From assembly GCF_013141765.1 (NCBI RefSeq), contig NZ_WHOD01000119.1, positions 62,001 through 126,000 on the forward strand: a DNA stretch of 64,000 nucleotides, given 5' to 3'. The notes under the pieces are model-generated. The model was not told where the DNA came from. It made no database searches and saw only the letters and a program-made list of their open reading frames with translations. The DNA is from Paenibacillus foliorum (GTDB lineage Bacteria; Bacillota; Bacilli; Paenibacillales; NBRC-103111). Position numbers and translations under genes: made by a program. Shown here piece after piece: positions 52,124 through 60,821 of this stretch. Numbering within the stretch: the stretch's first letter is position 1; each line of letters opens with the position of its first letter.

Positions 52124-52498
52124 TTATTGAACGATCAATTTGGATTTCATTTCTGCATGTCCAGGACCGCAAGGAAGGATGCAGTGTACTTCATAAGTTC
52201 CAGGCTTGTCAAAGGTAACATCAGCTGATTTGGTGTTGCCATCCAGCTTAACGTTCAAACCTACGATTTCCATAGCATGAAGACCTTCTTTGTTTTGAAG
52301 AGAGACAGTAACCTTTTCGCCAGCTTTCACTGTATATTCAGGCTTGTCAAACTGGAAGTTCGAGGCCACGAATTTCAACGTTGGTCCGGCTTTGGATTCT
52401 GAGGCCATTTCCGCTTGGCGCTCAGAGATGTTCTGGAACAATACACCTGCACCTAACACACAGGCAACGATAAACAAACTAAACATAATCCACTTCAT
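52124..52498 (-). CDS. Membrane-anchored cupredoxin with a CuA-type site
   Basis: A 124-residue protein: N-terminal membrane anchor (about 4-21) and a cupredoxin domain (41-124). Ligands fit a binuclear CuA centre: His74, then C106-x3-C110-x3-H114-x2-M117. Such sites occur in cytochrome oxidase subunit II and nitrous-oxide reductase, but here the domain is alone, with no oxidase subunits nearby. It may be an electron carrier or copper-handling protein outside the membrane. Confidence 0.88.
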   Translation of the reverse strand: MKWIMFSLFIVACVLGAGVLFQNISERQAEMASESKAGPTLKFVASNFQFDKPEYTVKAGEKVTVSLQNKEGLHAMEIVGLNVKLDGNTKSADVTFDKPGTYEVHCILPCGPGHAEMKSKLIVQ

Positions 52499-52705
52499 TG
52501 GAAAATCCCCCTAACTAGTTTACACATCAGACGTATATCATTATTGTACATAAAGAAACGAGCTTTACCTATTCCTATTTGAGGCATTCCGGTGAAAAAT
52601 TTGTGACAGTTTGTGCCACTTTCTCGTTACCTAAGCCATTTTATCATATATCCTTACAAAATCAAAAATCCCAATGCGTAAGCCGCACAGGGATACAAGT
52701 ACCTA

Positions 52706-53110
52706 TTAATAACGGAATGTACGGCTCCTGAAGCCAATGCCTTGTGATTGGGTGCGTATAGTCTCCTTGTCCTGCAATTCTTTAATCTCCTTATTAAGCC
52801 TGCTGCGGCAAGGGTAACACATTTGCTCCTGACGGATAGGCCCGTTGCAACTATTACAAGGATAGGTTAAGTTAGGGTAATCACTAGCAGGGAGGCGCCT
52901 GTCCTTAATCCATGTAAAAATTTGCTGCTGGGATACGCCCGTTTCAATGCTAAGCTGACTAGTCGTTGCTTTCCGGTTGCAGCGCAAATAATTAAAACAA
53001 ACGTCAAATTCATTCTCTAACGATTTAACGCAGTTCATGCACAAATTACGCAGGTTTTTTTGAAAGACCTTGCCGCACCCCGGACAATTGGCCACCATCA
53101 AAATACTCAT
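52706..53110 (-). CDS. YvyF-like flagellar-region protein
   Basis: A 134-residue protein. Two cysteine ribbons, NCPGCGKVFQ...CMNC at the N-terminus and YPCNSCNG...CYPC near the end, flank a helix-turn-helix-like centre (TTSQLSIETGVSQQQIFTWI). This is the layout of YvyF (TIGR03826 family), normally encoded in flagellar operons. No flagellar genes are nearby. ATG at 53110. It could bind DNA or a regulator; function is not established. Confidence 0.75.
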   Translation of the reverse strand: MSILMVANCPGCGKVFQKNLRNLCMNCVKSLENEFDVCFNYLRCNRKATTSQLSIETGVSQQQIFTWIKDRRLPASDYPNLTYPCNSCNGPIRQEQMCYPCRSRLNKEIKELQDKETIRTQSQGIGFRSRTFRY

Positions 53111-53298
53111 GGTCGTCACTTCCTAACACCGAATGTAGTACTTATTGCCTAATTATATCACGATATCTCACAGTGTTACAGTCCTATTATGCATCTTAAT
53201 ATATTTTTTTACCGATTGCACATGTATATGCAACAGAATTGCAAGTCATACTAAAAAAGCTTTTTAGTTCTGTTATTGCTTTGGAGGTGAACCCGCAC

Positions 53299-53385
53299 AT
53301 GTCGGACAAACAACAAGGGCACGGCAATCAAAATACAACAACACGCACCAGTGACAAAGGCTCCAAAAAATCGAAAAAAAAGTAA
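53299..53385 (+). CDS. 28-residue basic, polar peptide
   Basis: ATG at 53299 has GGAGGTGA eight bases upstream, one of the best ribosome sites in the window, and the frame ends just before a terminator. The peptide is rich in Gln, Thr, Ser and Lys and ends SKKSKKK. Composition recalls small spore proteins, but no family is recognised. Strong translation signals and tight packaging argue that it is real. Confidence 0.55.
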   Translation: MSDKQQGHGNQNTTTRTSDKGSKKSKKK

Positions 53386-53392
53386 ATAACAC

Positions 53393-53434
53393 AAAAAAAC
53401 GGCCGTCCTTAGAAATAAGGATAGCCGTTTTTCT
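53393..53434. terminator. Bidirectional terminator
   Basis: AAAAACGGC-TCCTTA pairs with TAAGGA-GCCGTTTTT around a GAAA loop. It serves the 28-residue ORF (plus) and the GNAT gene (minus). Confidence 0.88.
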
Positions 53435-53436
53435 TC

Positions 53437-53934
53437 TCAAGCCAAATCCAACACCATTCTGGTAGTTTTTAAAGTATATTCATTAAATGTTTCTTCGAGA
53501 TCATTCACTTTACTAAACCCTTTCGAGATATAGAATGCTATTCCTGGCAAATTTTCCTGCTCCACATTGAGAAATAAACAAGTTATTCCTGGTAAATCCT
53601 CTAAGCCTTTTTCTATCAGCTCAGAACCAATTCCTCGACCCTGATATTCAGGAACAACATAAATGGCCCACAGTTCAGCAGCATCTTGAATGGTCGTTGA
53701 TTTAGAAAAATTAGCAAATCCAACGATCTCTCCCTCTGTTTCATCTTTTGCAACAAGAAGCAAAGAACGCTCCATCCTTCTTCTCACATTTCCATCGGAG
53801 TATGCAATTCGAAGAAAATCCTGCTGTACTTTCTTAGGAATAATGCCTTTATAAGTAACATGCCATGTTGTATGTGCTACGTATTGGATAGAGGCTACAT
53901 CTTCTATTTGTGCGTAACGAATTTGAATGGTCAC
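53437..53934 (-). CDS. GNAT-family N-acetyltransferase
   Basis: A 165-residue acetyltransferase. The acetyl-CoA motif A is WAIYVVPEYQGRGIGSELIEKGL (Q/RxxGxG/A). An N-terminal IRYAQIEDVASIQYV and a C-terminal LFLNVEQENLPGIAFYISKGF are typical. GTG at 53934 with AGGAGGAG six bases upstream. Substrate unknown; the family covers antibiotic, polyamine and protein acetylation. Confidence 0.9.
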   Translation of the reverse strand: MTIQIRYAQIEDVASIQYVAHTTWHVTYKGIIPKKVQQDFLRIAYSDGNVRRRMERSLLLVAKDETEGEIVGFANFSKSTTIQDAAELWAIYVVPEYQGRGIGSELIEKGLEDLPGITCLFLNVEQENLPGIAFYISKGFSKVNDLEETFNEYTLKTTRMVLDLA

Positions 53935-53998
53935 ATAAATCTCCTCCTGGGAGTGTAAGCTTCTATTGGATCCATATATGTAATCTCATTATAACAAC

Positions 53999-54042
53999 AA
54001 AAAGACTACTTCCACCCGATTGATGATCGATGAAAGTAGTCG
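53999..54042 (-). terminator. Terminator after the 33-residue membrane peptide gene
   Basis: GACTACTTTCATCGAT pairs imperfectly with ATCGGGTGGAAGTAGTC, then TTTTTG on the minus strand. Its sequence resembles the hairpin at 54914-54960. Confidence 0.75.
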
Positions 54043-54064
54043 CTGCACCGTACATTTATACGAC

Positions 54065-54166
54065 TTAGAGCTGCTCGAGAAAGTTTTGAATGACTAAGAA
54101 CGGAATGGCTCCTATAGAAATGAAAGCAAAGAAGAAACCATAAAGAAAACTTTTTAACTGTGCCAT
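54065..54166 (-). CDS. 33-residue single-pass membrane peptide
   Basis: ATG at 54166 has GGAGTGA five bases upstream. The peptide starts MAQLKSFLYG, contains one long hydrophobic helix (about residues 8-29) and ends NFLEQL. A terminator follows 22 bases after the stop. No family recognised. Complete translation and termination signals support a genuine small membrane protein rather than chance. Confidence 0.6.
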   Translation of the reverse strand: MAQLKSFLYGFFFAFISIGAIPFLVIQNFLEQL

Positions 54167-54282
54167 GTCAATCACTCCGATCTTTTTTGTCAAAATTGTG
54201 AACATGCGTTAATTATAAACCTTATCCCTATATCTTTTATTAAAAACAAATGAGTTTTTCATTAATTTTTTTCTAAATTTTA

Positions 54283-54329
54283 GAAAAAAAAGCTCTCCTT
54301 CCGTTTTTTAACCGAAGAAGAGCAGCTCT
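54283..54329 (-). terminator. Terminator after the gene at 54335
   Basis: AGAGCT with TCTTCGGTT pairs to AACGGAAG with AGAGCT (small bulge), then eight T residues on the minus strand. Confidence 0.75.
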
Positions 54330-54334
54330 ATTTA

Positions 54335-54643
54335 TTATTTAATGACCTCTGTTTTGAATACATTATCTAACTTCCCATCCAGTCGTTTCTTTAATGGAAT
54401 TTTAATATCTCTGCCAAGTTCTTTAAAAAATGTGTCCACATCGCAATTAACGTTTTCAAGTATAATTTTTAGCGAGCCATCTACGGCAATATTCTGATTG
54501 GTTTCAGCTGGAACCGTGGCATCAACCGCGTATTTCTTAGTTAATGTGTTAATGTATCTGCTGAATATTTCAATTAACTCATCATTATTAAAATTCTCGA
54601 TTGCCACTTGACCCTTATTAGTAAATTTCAGATTGATTCTCAC
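54335..54643 (-). CDS. Hypothetical protein
   Basis: A 102-residue soluble protein starting MRINLKFTNKGQVAIENF. It mixes charged helices (NDELIEIFSRYINTLTKKY) with a beta-like VDGSLKIILENVNCDVDTFF. GTG at 54643 has AAAGGGGA about ten bases upstream. No recognised family. AT-rich compared with its neighbours, and it lies in the accessory stretch between corA and the purine nucleoside phosphorylases. Confidence 0.55.
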   Translation of the reverse strand: MRINLKFTNKGQVAIENFNNDELIEIFSRYINTLTKKYAVDATVPAETNQNIAVDGSLKIILENVNCDVDTFFKELGRDIKIPLKKRLDGKLDNVFKTEVIK

Positions 54644-54913
54644 TTTCCAAATTCCCCTTTTCTGTTAAACCATCTATTTTTGAAGTATTTAGTTAATATG
54701 GCTGATCTTATGGTTCTTCACAAAGAAAAGGTGCAATAATCTGCTGAAGACTACCCTTCGTTTTTAAGTCAGTATTTATTGTTTTCTTATCCATCCATAA
54801 ATATATCATACTTTTGACTTTTTTCCGATGGTTTTCAACGTTTATTTCACAATAAAGTTAAAATAAATGGTCCAGTGCCCTTTTTTTGAGTAATATTCGT
54901 CAATTTCAACAGT
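54644..54913. other. AT-rich noncoding stretch
   Basis: No supported reading frame, repeat or recognised regulatory site. It should hold the promoter for the gene at 54335, but no convincing -35/-10 pair was picked. Confidence 0.5.
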
Positions 54914-54960
54914 AAAAAGACTACTTCCTCTCGATTTACCGAATCGATAGAAAGCAGTCC
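54914..54960 (-). terminator. Terminator after the second PNP gene
   Basis: GACTGCTTTCTATCGATTC pairs with the stretch ending GGAAGTAGTC, followed by TTTTTAC on the minus strand. It shares the GACTACTTCC arm with the hairpin at 53999. Confidence 0.8.
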
Positions 54961-54999
54961 TCGTTACTTAAAATTAATTACAGCTGCCCTTGCCTTACC

Positions 55000-55848
55000 T
55001 CAATTAGTTACTTGAGCCACAAAACGCCGTACAAGCTCAATAAACATAGGCTTCGTCTTGTTCGCTACAGCTACCACCTGTTCGTGCGTCAGAGGCTCTA
55101 ATTCTTCGCCTATCGCCATATCGGTAATGCAGGAGATTCCAAGCACCTTAAGTCCAGCATGTCTCGCAGCAACTACTTCGCCGACTGTGGACATCCCCAC
55201 GGCATCTCCGCCTAAGCGAGCCAGCATGGTAAGCTCCGCAGGGGGCAAATAGCTAGGCCCGGTGATGCCGCTGTACACACCCTCCTGAAGACGTATAGAT
55301 TTACCTTCATTGCGCATATCATCGGCAATTTGTTTCGCCAACTCGCGGTAGCTGCGGCTATATGCCTCCGACATATCTGGGAAGCGTAAACCAAGCTCTG
55401 AATGATTAAATCCGATGAGAGGATTATCCCCAGTTAAATTTAAGTGATCGGAGATAAGCATCAGATCACCAGCTTGGAAGCCACGGTTCATACCTCCTGC
55501 CGCATTCGTAATAACCAATGTATGGATGCCCAACTGTTTCATAACGTAGATTGGAAAAACGACTTTTCGCATAGAATAGCCTTCATAATAATGAAAACGT
55601 CCCTGCATAACAATAACAGACTTACCCTCAAGCGTACCAATCACAAACTGACCTGCATGACCTTCTACTGTAGATACCGGAAAATGGGGGATCTGGTCGT
55701 ACGGAATGATAGTCGAATTTTCCACTTGTGCAGCCATATCGCCCAACCCAGAGCCCAGAATAAGTCCAAGCTGTGGTGCATTTCCTTGCAAGCGCTGCTG
55801 AATCCATTGCGCTGCTTCTTGAATTTGTTGTATGTAATTAGTTTCCAA
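55000..55848 (-). CDS. punA: Purine nucleoside phosphorylase (second copy)
   Basis: About 282 residues of the trimeric PNP family, cleaving inosine and guanosine. Motifs: LILGSGLGDMA, FPVSTVEGHAGQF, MQGRFHYYEGY, VITNAAGGMN, GPSYLPPAEL and GMSTVGEVVAA. TTG at 55848 has GAAGGGG about 11 bases upstream; the TTG at 55869 has none. It follows the other PNP gene by 35 bases. The two differ in the substrate loop (GPSYLPPAEL versus GPCYETPAEI), which may change specificity. Confidence 0.9.
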   Translation of the reverse strand: METNYIQQIQEAAQWIQQRLQGNAPQLGLILGSGLGDMAAQVENSTIIPYDQIPHFPVSTVEGHAGQFVIGTLEGKSVIVMQGRFHYYEGYSMRKVVFPIYVMKQLGIHTLVITNAAGGMNRGFQAGDLMLISDHLNLTGDNPLIGFNHSELGLRFPDMSEAYSRSYRELAKQIADDMRNEGKSIRLQEGVYSGITGPSYLPPAELTMLARLGGDAVGMSTVGEVVAARHAGLKVLGISCITDMAIGEELEPLTHEQVVAVANKTKPMFIELVRRFVAQVTN

Positions 55849-55883
55849 TCTATTCGGTTCCCCTTCCAAGATACAGTTTGAAA

Positions 55884-56714
55884 TTAGTCTAGCTTAGCCA
55901 CAATACCCAGAATCAATTTCAAGAATTTCGGCTTGACGCGCTCTGTCGTCTCCATAACCTCTGCATGGGATAACGGTTGATCAAGAATGCCTGCAGCCAT
56001 GTTAGTTATGCAAGAAAACCCTAGAACCTCAATACCTGCATGACGGGCTACCACAACCTCAGCCACCGTGGACATTCCTACTGCGTCAGCACCTAATGTA
56101 CGTACCATACGGATTTCAGCCGGTGTCTCATAGCAAGGACCCAACAGACCGATATAAACACCCTCTTGGAGCTTAATTCCTTGCTCTGAGGCAACCTCAT
56201 GAGCTGTCTTCCTCAAGCCGCGGCTGTAGGCCTCAGACATATCCGGGAATCGCACACCCAGCTCATTGAAATTCGGACCAATTAGCGGATTGCAGAAGGT
56301 GAAATTAATATGATCCTTAATCAGCATAAGATCTCCCACTTCATAGGAGGTATTAACGCCACCAGCAGCATTCGTAACAATCAATTTCTTAACTCCCAGC
56401 TCTTTCATCACTCGGACTGGGAAAGAAACCACATCAACTCCATATCCTTCATATAAGTGAAAGCGGCCTTTCATCAACAGCACCTGTTTGCCATGTATCG
56501 TTCCAAGCAAGAGCTCACCTGCATGTCCTTCGACAGTGGAAACTGGGAAATTAGGAATATCCTTATAAGCGATCACCGTCGGCTGTTCGACTAAATCGGC
56601 AATAACCCCAAGTCCTGATCCAAGTATCATTCCGATTTCCGGAGTAGCTCCATATTGAGCCCGAATGTAGGCAGCAGCCTCTTTAATATGGTTGAGCACC
56701 GATCTATCTTCCAT
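55884..56714 (-). CDS. punA: Purine nucleoside phosphorylase
   Basis: A 276-residue trimeric PNP with LGSGLGVIAD, FPVSTVEGHAGEL, MKGRFHLYEGY, VTNAAGGVN and the standard GPCYETPAEIRM loop, whose glutamate binds the purine ring. ATG at 56714 with AAAGGAGG upstream. It follows deoB, the conserved B. subtilis drm-punA order, so this is the orthologue and the downstream copy the duplicate. Confidence 0.95.
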   Translation of the reverse strand: MEDRSVLNHIKEAAAYIRAQYGATPEIGMILGSGLGVIADLVEQPTVIAYKDIPNFPVSTVEGHAGELLLGTIHGKQVLLMKGRFHLYEGYGVDVVSFPVRVMKELGVKKLIVTNAAGGVNTSYEVGDLMLIKDHINFTFCNPLIGPNFNELGVRFPDMSEAYSRGLRKTAHEVASEQGIKLQEGVYIGLLGPCYETPAEIRMVRTLGADAVGMSTVAEVVVARHAGIEVLGFSCITNMAAGILDQPLSHAEVMETTERVKPKFLKLILGIVAKLD

Positions 56715-56721
56715 GTTTTAT

Positions 56722-56758
56722 CCTCCTTTGAGTTTGCATTAAACTTGCTTCATAAGAC
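56722..56758 (-). promoter_or_regulatory. Looser copy of the leader hairpin (punA)
   Basis: In RNA sense: CTTATGAAGCAAG, arms AGTTT/AAACT around a five-base loop, then CAAAGGAGG. It keeps the spacing of the dacB and scpA copies with a shorter stem. Confidence 0.4.
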
Positions 56759-56809
56759 TTGAAATAAGTTTTCGCAACAGAACTGCCTTCGCACACCCTA
56801 CTGAATAGA

Positions 56810-57982
56810 TTACAGCTTTCCTAAAAAGCTGCTGCCATTGCCTGTGCTCTGTACGCCGAAATTATCAGCTATCGTTGCCCCAAGATCAGCGAATGTCTCC
56901 CGGATGCCAATGGATATCCCTTTCTTCAAGCGCGGGCTGTATATTAGCAGCGGCACATACTCTCGAGTGTGGTCGGTTCCAGCATGAACAGGATCATTCC
57001 CATGATCAGCAGTTAGAATCAGTAAGTCATCTTGTCCGATTTCATTCATGATTTGCGGGAGCCACTCATCGAATTCTTCAAGTGCTTTCGCATAACCCTC
57101 AGGATCACGACGATGACCATATAAGGAATCAAAATCAACTAGATTGGTAAATAACAGCCCTTTAAAAGGCTTCTTCAAAAAATCAATGGTCGTTTGAATT
57201 CCATCCAAATTGCTTTTAGTTGACTTCGCTTCTGTTATACCTTCTCCAGAATAAATATCATTGATTTTACCGACCGCAATACAGTCTAGACCCGCATCCT
57301 TCAAATGATTCATAACGGTAGGCTGAGGAGGCTTGACCGCGTAATCATGACGGTTAGGAGTCCGTTTGAATGCCCCAGGTTGGCCATTATAAGGCCTCGC
57401 AATAACCCTGCCAACCGCGTAAGGCTCCTCTAGCGTCAGCTTGCGTGCAATTTCACACGCTCGGTATAGCTCCTCAAGAGGAATAATATCTTCATGAGCG
57501 GCCAGTTGAAATACACTATCTGCCGAAGTGTAGACAATCCAGGCTCCTGTATTCATTTGCTCTTGTCCTAACTCATCCAAAATCTCCGTGCCGGAAGCAG
57601 GTTTATTGCCAATAACCTTACGTCCGGTCTCCTTCTCGAAACGATCGATCAATTCTTTAGGGAAGCCATTCGGGAACACGTTGAACGGTATTTGAACTCT
57701 TAAGCCCATTATCTCCCAATGGCCCGTCATTGTATCTTTCCCTACAGATACCTCAGCCATTTTACCAAAGGCAGCATCTGGCAGCTCAGATGGCTCAATT
57801 CCTTTAAGCGGGGCAATATTGCCAATTCCCAACTGCTGTAAATGTGGAAGCGAAAATCCTGCAACAGTCTCTGCAATATGCCCAAGGGTATGTGAGCCGC
57901 TGTCACCGAATGCCTCGGCATCTGGAAGCTCACCAATTCCTACACTATCCAATACGATTAAACATATACGTTGAAAGGTCAA
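56810..57982 (-). CDS. deoB: Phosphopentomutase
   Basis: A 390-residue metalloenzyme interconverting (deoxy)ribose 1- and 5-phosphate, linking the phosphorylases here to central metabolism. Motifs: [15 protein letters not shown] (metal Asp), [10 protein letters not shown] (catalytic Thr), [23 protein letters not shown] and [15 protein letters not shown] at 57982 has AGGAGG eight bases upstream; the GTG at 57991 overlaps it. Called drm in B. subtilis. Confidence 0.95.
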   Translation of the reverse strand: MTFQRICLIVLDSVGIGELPDAEAFGDSGSHTLGHIAETVAGFSLPHLQQLGIGNIAPLKGIEPSELPDAAFGKMAEVSVGKDTMTGHWEIMGLRVQIPFNVFPNGFPKELIDRFEKETGRKVIGNKPASGTEILDELGQEQMNTGAWIVYTSADSVFQLAAHEDIIPLEELYRACEIARKLTLEEPYAVGRVIARPYNGQPGAFKRTPNRHDYAVKPPQPTVMNHLKDAGLDCIAVGKINDIYSGEGITEAKSTKSNLDGIQTTIDFLKKPFKGLLFTNLVDFDSLYGHRRDPEGYAKALEEFDEWLPQIMNEIGQDDLLILTADHGNDPVHAGTDHTREYVPLLIYSPRLKKGISIGIRETFADLGATIADNFGVQSTGNGSSFLGKL

Positions 57983-58070
57983 ACAAGCCACCTCCTATTG
58001 GTAATAACTATCCATTGTATTATCGCAAAACGATCGCTGGTTTGCAAAATCGATTTTCAATTGCAACTGC

Positions 58071-58108
58071 CAAAAAAAGCCCCTTCCATATACTCGGAAA
58101 GAGCCTAA
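58071..58108 (-). terminator. Terminator after xerD
   Basis: GCTCTTTCC and GGAAGGGGC form a nine-pair stem (with G-U pairs), then seven T residues on the minus strand. It separates xerD from deoB. Confidence 0.8.
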
Positions 58109-58130
58109 TGCATGTATCTCAGCTACACCC

Positions 58131-59027
58131 CTACCGTTTGGCTCTTGGATGCGCACGGTCGTAGACTTCCTTCATTTTGCTGCGAGTTACTTGCGTATAG
58201 ATTTGTGTTGTTGAAATATCCGCATGACCTAACATTTCTTGTACCGAACGCAAATCTGCGCCATTCTCCAATAAATGCGCGGCAAAAGAGTGTCGGAGCG
58301 TATGGGGTGTAATCTCTTTGACGATCTGTGTCTCGGCCGCATATTTTTTGATGATTTTCCAGAAGCCTTGACGGGTAATTCTAGTCCCCAGATGGTTAAT
58401 GAACAATGCTTGTTCTGTCTCAGAATGCTTCAAAAGTCGGGGGCGCATTATTTGGATATAGGAAGCGACATAATCAGCAGCAATGCCTCCAAGAGGGATG
58501 ATCCTCTCCTTCAGTGCTGTGCCGACACAACGAACAAATCCTAACTCCAGATTCACATTCTCAACATCCAAGTAGATCAACTCGGAAACCCGGATTCCTG
58601 TGGCATACAACAGTTCCAGCATGGCTTTATCTCGCATTCCGTTGGGTACTTCAGTATTAGGAGCATCTAGAAGTGATTCCACTTCTGTGATCGTTAACAC
58701 ATTGGGTACCCTTTTCTCCAGCTTAGGTGTTTCTATATACAACGTAGGATCCTGCTGTATTCTCCGTTCGCGAACCAAATAATGATAGAACGCTCGGATC
58801 GAAACCATATTACGAGACTGAGTAGCAGCAGCCCTTCCTAATTGTTTCAAATGCATTAAATAACTGGATATTTGTATTTTTTTTGTATCTGTAAGCGATT
58901 CAATGCCTTGCTCCTCAAGAAAGCTAAGATATTGGATAATATCCCTTTCATAGGATTCCAGCGTATTTCGGGCCAACCCCCGCTCATCAGATAAAAAATG
59001 GATGAATGACTGCAGCTCGTTTTTCAT
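58131..59027 (-). CDS. xerD: Tyrosine recombinase XerD
   Basis: A 298-residue site-specific recombinase resolving chromosome dimers at dif with XerC/CodV. Catalytic residues: Arg146 (ATGIRVSEL), Lys173 (ALKERIIPLG), His242 and Arg245 (HTLRHSFAAHLL), His268 (GHADIS) and Tyr277 (IYTQV). The loop normally reading GKGxKER is GTALKER. ATG at 59027. Position between yqzK and deoB matches B. subtilis xerD (ripX), so it is not an integron or phage integrase. Confidence 0.95.
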   Translation of the reverse strand: MKNELQSFIHFLSDERGLARNTLESYERDIIQYLSFLEEQGIESLTDTKKIQISSYLMHLKQLGRAAATQSRNMVSIRAFYHYLVRERRIQQDPTLYIETPKLEKRVPNVLTITEVESLLDAPNTEVPNGMRDKAMLELLYATGIRVSELIYLDVENVNLELGFVRCVGTALKERIIPLGGIAADYVASYIQIMRPRLLKHSETEQALFINHLGTRITRQGFWKIIKKYAAETQIVKEITPHTLRHSFAAHLLENGADLRSVQEMLGHADISTTQIYTQVTRSKMKEVYDRAHPRAKR

Positions 59028-59130
59028 TCTGATTTCCCTTCCTATGTCAATCCGTGGATACTCAACTAAGGTAATCCTCTAGTAAATTCAACATGAAAGG
59101 GCAGAATCCTGCTGTAGTCGCAAAAGCTTA

Positions 59131-59364
59131 TTATTCTCCAAGCCAATAAAACAATTTCAAGCGGTCACGCATAGAGCCTTGATCCGATATAGACACTTGA
59201 TTTTGAAATACCTTTACTGCTTTTCCAGCCGGTTCCTTGTAGCGTTGAGTCGGTTCAATCCATTGGGTTATCACGATTAGCATGTGATAAAGCGCGTAAG
59301 TGAACACACAAAATACTAGTACAAACTTGAACCGCCCCATCCATCTTCTAATATTAAAGATCAC
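59131..59364 (-). CDS. yqzK: DUF4227 protein (YqzK)
   Basis: A 77-residue protein with one membrane segment near the N-terminus (FKFVLVFCVFTYALYHMLIVI) and a conserved C-terminal RDRLKLFYWLGE. GTG at 59364 with AAGGAGG eight bases upstream. The place between fur and xerD is that of B. subtilis yqzK. Function unknown. Here ald and the signal peptidase gene lie between it and fur. Confidence 0.85.
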   Translation of the reverse strand: MIFNIRRWMGRFKFVLVFCVFTYALYHMLIVITQWIEPTQRYKEPAGKAVKVFQNQVSISDQGSMRDRLKLFYWLGE

Positions 59365-59372
59365 AGCCTGTA

Positions 59373-59416
59373 CCTCCTTAAGAGTTTTTGCTTACGCAAA
59401 AACTTGCTTTGTTACT
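59373..59416 (-). promoter_or_regulatory. Leader hairpin copy before yqzK
   Basis: In RNA sense: a CAAAGCAAG segment, arms AGTTTTTGC/GCAAAAACT around a three-base loop, then CTTAAGGAGG. The stem is longer than in other copies but sits at the same place next to the ribosome site. Confidence 0.5.
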
Positions 59417-59494
59417 GTCTGCTCAATTTTACAAAGCATCTTCTCTTAAAGTTAGACTATGATCATTGGACCAGCTTTATGATTGGAACAATGC

Positions 59495-60628
59495 CTATGG
59501 CGTTAGCAGTATTTCAACTTTACTATAGGGTAAGCCCACAGCTTCAGCGACTGCTGGGTGCGTAACATGACCCATGAATGTGTTCACCCCCAAACGCAGA
59601 TCTGCATGAGTGCTGAGCGCTTGAATGACCCCCTTGTCAGCAAGTTCCAAGGCATAAGAAAGTGTGACGTTGGTGAGTGCCAATGTCGAGGTTCTTGGCA
59701 CAGCGCCTGGCATATTCGCTACAGCATAGTGAAGGACTCCGTACTTCTCGTAAACCGGGTCGTTATGTGTTGTAACCCGGTCCACCGTTTCTATGGAGCC
59801 TCCCTGATCGACAGCCACATCAACAATCACGGAGCCTTGTTTCATATGTTTCACCATATCCTCAGTGACCAGCTTCGGAGCCCTCGCTCCCGGGATCAGC
59901 ACTGCGCCGATTAATAAATCGGCCTTCTGAACAGCGCTTGCTATATTGTACGGGTTAGACATAAGCGTCCGTATCCGTCCTTGGAATACATCATCCAAGT
60001 AGCGCAGCCGCTCTGCGCTGCGATCGATAATGACGACATTCGCACCGAGTCCAAGTGCCATTTTGGCAGCATTCGTCCCTACGATCCCTCCGCCCAAAAT
60101 GATGACATCCGCGGGAGGCACTCCAGGGACACCGCCCAATAATATACCTCTACCGCCATAGAACCGCTCCAGAAACTGTGCTCCAACCTGTACCGACATT
60201 CTTCCTGCTACCTCGCTCATCGGTGTAAGCAACGGTAAACTGCCGTTTGGAAGCTGGATGGTTTCATAGGCAATACCTGTCACTTTACTATTTACTAGCG
60301 CCTCTGTAAGCTTGGGCTCTGCTGCCAAGTGAAGATAGGTAAAGAGCGTCAGGTTCTCACGAAAATATCCGTACTCAGAAGGCAGGGGCTCTTTAACTTT
60401 CATAATCATATCCGACTGAGCCCATACCTCGGCTGCTTGCTCCAGCACTATGGCGCCTACTTTTACATAATCATCATCTGAAAAACCGCTCCCTTCACCG
60501 GAACCGGCTTCCATGATTACTTTATGCCCATGCTGCAGCAGCAATCCCGCTCCTCCTGGAGTTAACGCTACTCTGTTTTCGTTATTTTTCACTTCCTTTG
60601 GAACACCGATTACCGTAATATTCTGCAT
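59495..60628 (-). CDS. ald: Alanine dehydrogenase
   Basis: A 377-residue NAD enzyme deaminating L-alanine to pyruvate, needed for sporulation growth on alanine in Bacillus. Motifs: [34 protein letters not shown] (catalytic His), [25 protein letters not shown] (NAD) and [12 protein letters not shown]. It is a single gene inserted between yqzK and fur; no paired terminator was seen at its end. Confidence 0.96.
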   Translation of the reverse strand: MQNITVIGVPKEVKNNENRVALTPGGAGLLLQHGHKVIMEAGSGEGSGFSDDDYVKVGAIVLEQAAEVWAQSDMIMKVKEPLPSEYGYFRENLTLFTYLHLAAEPKLTEALVNSKVTGIAYETIQLPNGSLPLLTPMSEVAGRMSVQVGAQFLERFYGGRGILLGGVPGVPPADVIILGGGIVGTNAAKMALGLGANVVIIDRSAERLRYLDDVFQGRIRTLMSNPYNIASAVQKADLLIGAVLIPGARAPKLVTEDMVKHMKQGSVIVDVAVDQGGSIETVDRVTTHNDPVYEKYGVLHYAVANMPGAVPRTSTLALTNVTLSYALELADKGVIQALSTHADLRLGVNTFMGHVTHPAVAEAVGLPYSKVEILLTP

Positions 60629-60821
60629 ATGGCCTGCTCCCCTTTTCAGTTTCTTTCCTTTGCAGGTAATTTCCCCAAAAGGCCATTACATTAATCAGTC
60701 CCTACTAGTGAACCAACTCCAAAAATCGCCAGGCATTAGCCTATAGCTCTGGTTTTGAAATTTAGGATTAGAACATGCTATACTTTTAAATGAAACAAAT
60801 GTGTAGTGTGGGGGATTATGG

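Noticed and set aside
58131-59027. Integrase of a mobile element
   Set aside because: Gene order yqzK-xerD-deoB and full-length similarity fit housekeeping XerD; no attachment sites or cargo.
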